From positions 2,958,540-3,022,539 of the forward strand of contig NZ_CP026378.1 of NCBI RefSeq assembly GCF_002953215.1: a stretch of 64,000 nucleotides of DNA, in the 5' to 3' direction. Positions 58,513 through 64,000 of this stretch are shown piece after piece. Every line of letters starts with the position of its first letter. The stretch's first letter is position 1. The translations under genes and the position numbers were made by a program. A model generated the notes under the pieces. The model searched no databases and was not told the origin of the DNA. It was given only the letters and a program-made list of their open reading frames with translations. This stretch comes from Mixta calida. GTDB taxonomy: Bacteria > Pseudomonadota > Gammaproteobacteria > Enterobacterales > Enterobacteriaceae.

Positions 58513-58686
58513 GGAGCCGCTATCCCTCTACATTTATCCCGGATTTAAAGGTGCGAAAGTATATCACATCGCAACCCGCCGGTGAACGGAAAGCAGCGTT
58601 TTAAGCGCGCTTTACCTTTTGCCGCGCCGTGCCGATCGCCGCCAGAAGATGTATACTCCGGGAAACTGTGTCAGGAGTGAAAAAAG

Positions 58687-59406
58687 ATGAGTGTGAGCGC
58701 GCGTGCAAGCAATGTGGATCATGACGAAATCGCCAAATTTGAAGCGGTAGCGTCGCGCTGGTGGGATAGGGAAGGCGAATTTAAGCCGCTGCACCGCATC
58801 AACCCGCTGCGTCTTGGCTATATCGCCCAACGCAGCGGCGGGCTGTTCGGCAAGAAGGTGCTGGATGTCGGCTGCGGCGGCGGTATTCTGGCGGAAAGCA
58901 TGGCGCGCGAAGGCGCGCAGGTGACCGGGCTGGATATGGGCGCCGAGCCGCTGGAGGTGGCGCGTCTGCATGCGCTGGAGAGCGGCGTTAGCGTCGACTA
59001 TATCCAGCAGACGGTTGAAGATCATGCCGAACAGCATGCCGGAAGCTATGACGTCGTCACCTGTATGGAGATGCTGGAGCATGTGCCGGACCCGCGTTCG
59101 GTGGTGCACGCGTGCGCGAAGCTGGTGAAGCCGGGCGGCGAGGTGTTTTTCTCCACCATTAACCGCAACGCCAAAGCCTGGCTGATGGCGGTGATCGGCG
59201 CCGAATATGTGCTGCGCATGGTGCCGCGCGGCACCCATGACGCGAAGAAGTTTATCCGTCCGGCGGAGCTGCTGAACTGGGTGGATGAGACGCCGCTGCG
59301 CGAGAAGCACATTATCGGCCTGCACTACAATCCGCTGCGCGACAGCTTCCGCCTCGCGCCGGGCGTGGACGTCAACTACATGCTGCATACCCATCACGGC
59401 GACTAA
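58687..59406 (+). CDS. ubiG: Ubiquinone biosynthesis O-methyltransferase UbiG
   Basis: SAM-dependent enzyme that performs both O-methylations in ubiquinone biosynthesis. 239 residues; motif [17 protein letters not shown], motif post-I VTGLDMG, and [11 protein letters not shown]. It starts [27 protein letters not shown]. It is divergent from gyrA as in E. coli. The next chromosomal gene (nrdA in E. coli) is not present; accessory DNA begins here. Confidence 0.96.
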   Translation: MSVSARASNVDHDEIAKFEAVASRWWDREGEFKPLHRINPLRLGYIAQRSGGLFGKKVLDVGCGGGILAESMAREGAQVTGLDMGAEPLEVARLHALESGVSVDYIQQTVEDHAEQHAGSYDVVTCMEMLEHVPDPRSVVHACAKLVKPGGEVFFSTINRNAKAWLMAVIGAEYVLRMVPRGTHDAKKFIRPAELLNWVDETPLREKHIIGLHYNPLRDSFRLAPGVDVNYMLHTHHGD

Positions 59407-59429
59407 CCTTCAAGACGTCTATTAAAAAG

Positions 59430-59456
59430 AAACCGGCTATATGCCGGTTTTTTTAT
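59430..59456 (+). terminator. Rho-independent terminator after ubiG
   Basis: AACCGGC pairs with GCCGGTT around TATAT, followed by T7. Confidence 0.9.
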
Positions 59457-59574
59457 AGAGAAAATTTATAGAAATATTTATCCAGCACCTGAGCAACTTA
59501 TGCAGGCGCTGTTTTACAGGGCTGGACTGCCTAATATTTATTCATTATTATTAAGCGGAATTAATTAAAAGGAA

Positions 59575-59583
59575 CTTAATGTG
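59575..59583 (+). repeat. Left target-site duplication of IS1 (CTTAATGTG)
   Basis: CTTAATGTG is immediately left of IS1, and the same nine bases occur at 60352-60360 immediately to its right. It defines the original target as the spacer between AAAAGGAA and an ATG. Confidence 0.97.
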
Positions 59584-59638
59584 GGTGATGCTGCCAACTT
59601 ACTGATTTAGTGTATGATGGTGTTTTTGAGGTGCTCCA

Positions 59639-59914
59639 GTGGCTTCTGTTTCTATCACCTGTCCCTCCTGTTCAGCTACTGACGGGGTGGTGCGTAACGG
59701 CAAAAGCACTGCCGGACATCAGCGCTATCTCTGCTCTCACTGCCGTAAAACATGGCAACTGCAGTTCACTTACACCGCTTCTCAACCCGGTACGCACCAG
59801 AAAATCATTGATATGGCCATGAATGGCGTTGGATGCCGGGCAACCGCCCGCATTATGGGCGTTGGCCTCAACACGATTTTACGTCACTTAAAAAACTCAG
59901 GCCGCAGTCGGTAA
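59639..59914 (+). CDS. insA: IS1 protein InsA
   Basis: 91-residue DNA-binding protein of IS1 with a zinc-finger-like motif (CPSC...CSHC) and helix-turn-helix; alone it represses transposition. GTG start after a GGTGCTCCA context, as in known IS1 copies. The last codons carry the -1 frameshift site that makes the InsAB' transposase. Confidence 0.95.
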   Translation: MASVSITCPSCSATDGVVRNGKSTAGHQRYLCSHCRKTWQLQFTYTASQPGTHQKIIDMAMNGVGCRATARIMGVGLNTILRHLKNSGRSR

Positions 59915-60336
59915 CCTCGCGCATACAGCCGGGCAGTGACGTCATCGTCTGCGCGGAAATGGACGAACAGTGGGGCTACGTCGGGGCTAAATCGCGCCAG
60001 CGCTGGCTGTTTTACGCGTATGACAGGCTCCGGAAGACGGTTGTTGCGCACGTATTCGGTGAACGCACTATGGCGACGCTGGGTCGTCTTATGAGCCTGC
60101 TGTCACCCTTTGACGTGGTGATATGGATGACGGATGGCTGGCCGCTGTATGAATCCCGCCTGAAGGGAAAGCTGCACGTAATCAGCAAGCGATATACGCA
60201 GCGAATTGAGCGGCATAACCTGAATCTGAGGCAGCACCTGGCACGGCTGGGACGGAAGTCGCTGTCGTTCTCAAAATCGGTGGAGCTGCATGACAAAGTC
60301 ATCGGGCATTATCTGAACATAAAACACTATCAATAA
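59833..60336 (+). CDS. insB: IS1 protein InsB (transposase catalytic part)
   Basis: 167-residue frame carrying the DDE-type catalytic half, e.g. [12 protein letters not shown] and [11 protein letters not shown], and ending [19 protein letters not shown]. It is expressed mainly as the InsAB' fusion via a -1 shift at AAAAAAC (59890-59896). It overlaps insA in another frame. No disruption is seen. Confidence 0.95.
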   Translation: MPGNRPHYGRWPQHDFTSLKKLRPQSVTSRIQPGSDVIVCAEMDEQWGYVGAKSRQRWLFYAYDRLRKTVVAHVFGERTMATLGRLMSLLSPFDVVIWMTDGWPLYESRLKGKLHVISKRYTQRIERHNLNLRQHLARLGRKSLSFSKSVELHDKVIGHYLNIKHYQ

Positions 60337-60351
60337 GTTGGAGTCATTACC

Positions 60352-60360
60352 CTTAATGTG
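60352..60360 (+). repeat. Right target-site duplication of IS1 (CTTAATGTG)
   Basis: Identical to 59575-59583. It directly abuts the ATG of the following gene at 60361. Confidence 0.97.
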
Positions 60361-60810
60361 ATGGACACAACTGAAGAACTTCATGGAACTTATTTTTATG
60401 GGGGTTTAAATAACCTCTCATCTGGAGAGTTATTTTTCTGGATTTTTCTCGATAAAGTTGACGAACATTTTTCGGGAATAAAAGATATTACAGCGGTTAC
60501 TTGCATCTTACTTGGCCAGCCAGTTTTAAAAACCAGACGTAAGCCAGGCAGGACAACCAAAGGAACATCATTAGCCTCTAAATTTTCTCGCCGCTGGCTT
60601 GATATTGAATTACCGTTCAGGCTTCCTACATTTACAAATACAAGCGCCAGGCTATTAAAACCAATGATGGTAAATAATCTTGGGGCTTTTGTCGGCCGAA
60701 CGGTTCCTGTTGTAGGCTGGGCTATCATTGCATACGATGTTTCGACTATCGCCTATAAAACCATGACCACCTATAACTACCTGGCAAGAAAAGAAGATAA
60801 AATATGGTAA
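60361..60810 (+). CDS. STM2901 family protein, translation start cut off by IS1
   Basis: 149-residue protein (MDTTEELHGTYFYGGLNNLSSGELFFWIFLD...) resembling the STM2901 family of enterobacteria, whose function is unknown. A hydrophobic segment near the C-terminus reads GAFVGRTVPVVGWAIIAYDV, a glycine/small-residue pattern that could insert into a membrane. IS1 sits directly before the ATG. The native ribosome site AAAAGGAA is now at 59567-59574, separated by the element, and the closest remaining GGAG (60340-60343, IS1 end) is 17 bases from the ATG. Translation is probably lost or weak. It overlaps the next gene by 7 bp. Confidence 0.75.
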   Translation: MDTTEELHGTYFYGGLNNLSSGELFFWIFLDKVDEHFSGIKDITAVTCILLGQPVLKTRRKPGRTTKGTSLASKFSRRWLDIELPFRLPTFTNTSARLLKPMMVNNLGAFVGRTVPVVGWAIIAYDVSTIAYKTMTTYNYLARKEDKIW

Positions 60811-61136
60811 CAGAGAAGGATAAAGATGTACTGGAATTCTTCCAGCGTAATCTGCCCGCAGTCGGCACCTGGACATTCAGGAGCGTTCCTCCTGGTTTTG
60901 ACGATATTTTACAGGAGATAACAGAACCTGATGACTTGATCATAGCCATAGATAAATTTGAGGATTTTTTCAACGTTGACGTGTCAAATCTGGAAATAAA
61001 TAATTATTATCCCTGGAAACGACCTTATTTTTTCAGGAAATGGTTTACTAAAAACCCGGTCAGACAAACAAAAAAACCTCTGACAATAAAAATGTTTGCC
61101 GAATCCGCCAAAGCAGGCCGGTGGCTTTATGACTGA
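60804..61136 (+). CDS. DUF1493 family protein
   Basis: 110 residues matching DUF1493 (start MVTEKDKDVLEFFQRNLP, then EPDDLIIAIDKFEDFFNVDVSN, and the conserved tail KPLTIKMFAESAKAGRWLYD). Function unknown. Its ATG overlaps the 3' end of the STM2901-type gene (ATGGTAA), so it forms a coupled two-gene unit. The middle region has a vague resemblance to the helix II of acyl carrier proteins but lacks the DSL serine, so no such role is claimed. AT-rich like its partner. Confidence 0.82.
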   Translation: MVTEKDKDVLEFFQRNLPAVGTWTFRSVPPGFDDILQEITEPDDLIIAIDKFEDFFNVDVSNLEINNYYPWKRPYFFRKWFTKNPVRQTKKPLTIKMFAESAKAGRWLYD

Positions 61137-61197
61137 GGCGTATTATGCATCCGTTAAACGACCAGTAAAAAACGGACAGAAACTAATTAGACAAAAT

Positions 61198-61226
61198 AAT
61201 GCTGGTCACCTTAAGTGACCAGCATT
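61198..61226. terminator. Perfect 12-bp hairpin downstream of the DUF1493 gene
   Basis: AATGCTGGTCAC (61198-61209) pairs exactly with GTGACCAGCATT (61215-61226) around CTTAA. There is no T run directly after it, but the T6 at 61242-61247 is close. It lies between the DUF1493 gene and convergent kduD and may stop both transcripts. Confidence 0.6.
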
Positions 61227-61256
61227 AACCCGCAGGTCGCCTTTTTTATGCCCGGC

Positions 61257-62018
61257 TTAACGCGCCAGCCAGCCGCCGTCGACCGCCAGCGTATAGCCGC
61301 TGATGTAGTCGGCGGCAGACGAGGCGAGGAACACCACCGGCCCCATCAGATCCTGCGGCAGGCCCCAGCGTCCCGCCGGGATGCGGCTAAGGATCTCTTC
61401 GCTGCGCGCCTTATCCTCGCGCAGCTGCTGCGTATTGTTGGTCGCCATATAGCCCGGCGCGATGGCGTTCACATTGATATTGTGCGCAGCCCACTCGTTG
61501 GCCATCAGACGGGTCAGGCCCATCACCGCGCTTTTCGATGCGGTGTAGGAAGGCACGCGGATGCCGCCCTGGAAAGAGAGCATCGAGGCGATATTGATAA
61601 TCTTGCCGCCGTTGCCCTGCTTAATAAACTGACGCGCCACCGCCTGCGACATAAAGAATACCGTTTTGCTGTTGATATTCATCACGTCGTCCCAGTCTTT
61701 TTCGCTGAACGCCAGCGCATCTTCGCGGCGGATAATCCCGGCGTTGTTGACCAGAATATCGATATGCCCGAATTCGGCGACCGCTTTTTCCAGCAGCGCC
61801 GGAATCCCGTCCTGCTTGCTGAGGTCCGCCTTCAGGCTTAAGAAGCGGCGGCCGGTCTCCTCAATTTTATCTGCGGTTTCCAGCGGTTCGACGACATTGA
61901 TGCCGACGATATCGCAGCCCGCCTGCGCCAGGCCAATCGCCATTCCCTGCCCCAAACCGGTATCGCAGCCGGTGACGATCGCAACTTTGCCTTGCAGGGA
62001 GAATTTATCAAGAATCAT
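61257..62018 (-). CDS. kduD: 2-dehydro-3-deoxy-D-gluconate 5-dehydrogenase KduD
   Basis: NAD-dependent short-chain dehydrogenase, 253 residues (as E. coli KduD), that turns 2,5-diketo-3-deoxygluconate into 2-keto-3-deoxygluconate in pectin catabolism. The start MILDKFSLQGKVAIVTG at 62018; a longer frame from 62054 is unlikely. Cofactor motif TGCDTGLGQG, NNAG, catalytic Ser and YxxxK in SYTASKSA. No kduI is in the window. It lies downstream of kdgM on the same strand. Confidence 0.95.
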   Translation of the reverse strand: MILDKFSLQGKVAIVTGCDTGLGQGMAIGLAQAGCDIVGINVVEPLETADKIEETGRRFLSLKADLSKQDGIPALLEKAVAEFGHIDILVNNAGIIRREDALAFSEKDWDDVMNINSKTVFFMSQAVARQFIKQGNGGKIINIASMLSFQGGIRVPSYTASKSAVMGLTRLMANEWAAHNINVNAIAPGYMATNNTQQLREDKARSEEILSRIPAGRWGLPQDLMGPVVFLASSAADYISGYTLAVDGGWLAR

Positions 62019-62169
62019 GCTTTTTTCCTTTTCTGCGCGCCTGAAATGCGCCAATTGCTCAGGGAATATTCCCGCTCAGCGCATCCGTCGTTCGCCGCTG
62101 ACAATCAGCGATATCGCGGATGCGCCCATTTTATTGCCGTGCAGCACGGCGTTATTGATAAAACGTTTT

Positions 62170-62844
62170 TTAGAAACTGTACTGAATGCCGGTGCGCATA
62201 CGCGTTTGCCGTTCATCACTGTTTTTATGCACGCTGATATTGCCGACCTCAATATAAGGCGCCAGCGCCTTGCTGTATTTCCATCGCGCCTTGAGATTAT
62301 GTTCATAGTCCCATTTCTTATTATCGAAACGGATCTGGTCGCTGTGCTTATAGATGTAGTTATATTCAATACGCCAGTCGGTAAAGTTATAGCCGAGCCA
62401 GAATTCGCCGCGATTGGTTTTCATATCCTCTTTGCCTGGCTTACTCTCGCGCTTATATTCATAGCGATAGCGGCCGTTAAGGTAAAAGCCGTTATTAAAA
62501 TCGTAGCCGGTTAACAGCAGCGGCTTATAGATGCTGCTGTCGCTGCCCGATTCCAGCGTAAAGCCGGGCTGAAGAAACCACTGCGGCGTCACCTTATACT
62601 GCCAGTTAATGCTGCTTTCGCTGCCGTTGCTGACGGTATCGTGAAAGGCTTTATTCGGATCGTCGCCGCCTGACTTCCACTTGGTTTCCAGCGCAAAACC
62701 GACGCCGTTGGCGAAGCGGTGCGACACGGTGATGCGATCCTTATGCACCCGGCTGTCATCCTGCCATTCATGCCGGTAATCCAGCGTAACGGCTGAAGCG
62801 GAAGCCGACAGCAGCCCGCAGAAAATAACGATCTGTTTATTCAT
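62170..62844 (-). CDS. kdgM: Oligogalacturonate-specific porin, KdgM family
   Basis: Outer-membrane beta-barrel for acidic oligogalacturonides. 224 residues with signal peptide ending SASA, mature start VTLDYRHEWQDDSR, alternating aromatic strands and a C-terminal Phe (GIQYSF). It begins 43 bp downstream of pelX on the same strand, so both probably share a transcript. No clear KdgR box was found in the short gaps. Confidence 0.93.
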   Translation of the reverse strand: MNKQIVIFCGLLSASASAVTLDYRHEWQDDSRVHKDRITVSHRFANGVGFALETKWKSGGDDPNKAFHDTVSNGSESSINWQYKVTPQWFLQPGFTLESGSDSSIYKPLLLTGYDFNNGFYLNGRYRYEYKRESKPGKEDMKTNRGEFWLGYNFTDWRIEYNYIYKHSDQIRFDNKKWDYEHNLKARWKYSKALAPYIEVGNISVHKNSDERQTRMRTGIQYSF

Positions 62845-62886
62845 GATGCAATCCCTTTGGTAAGAATTTTTATTTTTATCTGTTTA

Positions 62887-64000
62887 TTATTTTTCGCTTT
62901 TCAGGAAAGCGTTGCTGACGTCGATATTTCCCGTTACCGCATCGGCATACATACCGGGCTTACTGCGTAGCGAGATATTGTTTTCAAAGTTGCCCTGTTT
63001 TTCCGGCTGCGTATAGGGGCCGGGGCGGAAGATAAAATTAAAGCGTTTATTGTCAACGGCGATATTATTTTTCACCCACAGCGCGCCGGGATTAAAATTA
63101 TCGGTAAAGCCGTCCATGCCGTTTTCTATCGCCACGCTGTCGGAAATACGGTGGGCCACCGGAATGCCCTCGCCGCCCAGCTTAAAGCCATTATTGACGT
63201 TGCGCAGCGCCACGCTATTTTCAATGGTGACGACGCCGTTCGGCCCGTCCTCGATCTTATTAAACAGATCGTAGCCATCATCGATATTGTCGTGGGAAAA
63301 GCAGGCCACCAGCCTGTTGCCTTCGCCGACGCGCATTTTCACCGCGAAACCGTCGGCATTGATCATGCCGGGATCTTTATTTCCCCAGGACTCCGAATGA
63401 GAGACGGTATTGTAGCTGGCCCACAGCGCGCGTCCGATGCCCGGCGGCGAGGCGATCCAGATGCCGGTGTCGTCAGCCTGCCAGGCGGTGACGCGGTTAA
63501 TCAGGTTGTGACTGCCGGAGATGGAGAAGCTTTTGCTGGTGACGCCGATGCCTTCGATATCCCAGTAGCTGGCGGCCAACTGCAAGCCGTGAAACACCGC
63601 CTTGTCGCCCATTGGCCGCAGATGCTTGCGCTGTTCGGGACCGCCGCTAACCGCCGCCGCCAGCGTCGTATAGGGATAGTCGCCGTCTGCCAGCCACAGC
63701 ACGCCGCCCGGCGCCAGCAGCGCCGCCGCGCTGGCGACATCAAGCGGATACGCCTGGCTGCCGTCGTTTTGCGCGCTTCCCTGCGGCGAGGCGTAGAGCG
63801 CCTTCGCGTCCGCCACCTTTTTACGGGTCACCTGTAACTGCCCGCTTACCTTCTCGCCGTCGGCCAGCGCCAGCGTATAGTTTACCGGCGTGGTTTCCGC
63901 CTTCAGCGTCAGCGACACGCTGAACATCTCGCCCGCTTTTACCGCCACGCCGCGCACGCATTCAACGCCGTCGCTGCTGACCGTCAGCACGCCGTCGCGA
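62887..64000 (-). CDS. pelX: Exopolygalacturonate lyase PelX, PL9 family (partial)
   Basis: C-terminal part (about 370 residues) of a pectate lyase; the N-terminus is beyond the right edge. The visible region has an upstream non-catalytic domain (VSLTLKAETTPVNYTLAL) and a right-handed beta-helix. The calcium ligands of PL9 are spaced as in PelL: Asp in INADGFAVK, then DD and D in DNIDDGYD, 24, 25 and 28 residues later. The probable catalytic Lys is in NNGFKLGG. PelX releases digalacturonate. It heads a pelX-kdgM cluster. Confidence 0.9.
   Translation of the reverse strand, partial: RDGVLTVSSDGVECVRGVAVKAGEMFSVSLTLKAETTPVNYTLALADGEKVSGQLQVTRKKVADAKALYASPQGSAQNDGSQAYPLDVASAAALLAPGGVLWLADGDYPYTTLAAAVSGGPEQRKHLRPMGDKAVFHGLQLAASYWDIEGIGVTSKSFSISGSHNLINRVTAWQADDTGIWIASPPGIGRALWASYNTVSHSESWGNKDPGMINADGFAVKMRVGEGNRLVACFSHDNIDDGYDLFNKIEDGPNGVVTIENSVALRNVNNGFKLGGEGIPVAHRISDSVAIENGMDGFTDNFNPGALWVKNNIAVDNKRFNFIFRPGPYTQPEKQGNFENNISLRSKPGMYADAVTGNIDVSNAFLKSEK

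Larger units (their letters stand above)
59584..60351 (+). mobile_element. IS1 insertion sequence, complete, 768 bp
   Basis: Left end GGTGATGCTGCCAACTTACT and right end (reverse complement) GGTAATGACTCCAACTTATT are the IS1 terminal inverted repeats. The element is exactly 768 bp and holds insA and insB with an A6C slippery site (59890-59896). It is flanked by perfect 9-bp duplications. The insertion is therefore intact and probably recent. Confidence 0.98.

Noticed and set aside
60804..61136. DUF1493 protein as an acyl carrier protein
   Set aside because: The similarity is limited to a helix-like pattern and the required serine is absent.
62152..62175. Possible KdgR box near the end of kdgM
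   Set aside because: TTGATAAAACGTTTTTTAGA resembles the consensus only loosely, is not symmetric and lies at a gene 3' end.

Overview
The window is chromosomal DNA of a GC-rich member of the Enterobacterales. The gene order matches the E. coli fru-yei-yej-rcs-gyrA-ubiG stretch almost gene for gene. The extra genes (a KdgM-type porin, a PL9 pectate lyase, KduD, and a BapABCD-type secretion operon) suggest a plant- or insect-associated lineage such as Erwiniaceae (Pantoea, Mixta, Erwinia). The genus is an inference.

Layout. 1-3080: fruBKA operon (minus strand, 5' end of fruA only off the window's left side) with two Cra operators. 3348-3460: an 8-bp tandem repeat. 3468-6638: yeiW, efpL (yeiP), a small exported protein, yeiR, lpxT. 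7132-15092: mepS, pdeN (rtn), and the yejABEF peptide importer. 15240-23355: yejG, bcr, rsuA, radD, rplY, yejK, yejL, yejM. 23695-23771: tRNA-Pro(GGG), followed by an AT-rich patch with an orphan family-25 glycosyltransferase. 25056-32930: accessory genes: a cadA/cadR metal-efflux pair, an EamA exporter with its TetR regulator, an AraC regulator with a DUF2000 protein, a methyl-accepting chemotaxis protein and a small unknown gene. 33099-38811: yojI, alkB, apbE, ompC and the micF antisense RNA. 38856-46985: a type I secretion operon (adhesin, TolC-like, ABC, HlyD) inserted between micF and the rcs locus. 47964-55371: an MFS transporter, rcsDB and rcsC. 55513-59406: a broken RelE-type toxin remnant, gyrA and ubiG. 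59584-60351: a complete IS1 with a perfect 9-bp target duplication. 60361-61136: a two-gene unit of unknown function. 61257-64000: kduD, kdgM and the 3' part of pelX.

How the genes fit together. The envelope theme is strong: LpxT, MepS, YejM, OmpC/MicF, the Rcs phosphorelay and the Bap-like adhesin all act in or on the cell surface. The right-hand cluster takes up and processes pectin fragments: PelX cleaves polygalacturonate, KdgM admits oligogalacturonides and KduD works in the last steps towards KDG.

Most notable findings. (1) A compact BapA-like adhesin is built from two copies of a four-domain cassette. (2) An IS1 copy landed exactly between the ribosome binding site and start codon of the STM2901-type gene. 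(3) gyrA has a one-base frameshift in its acidic tail that makes the reading frame run through its own terminator, and a similar G-run contraction occurs in the neighbouring relE remnant, which points to either real decay or homopolymer errors in the assembly. (4) A 12-copy octamer tandem repeat lies directly after yeiW.
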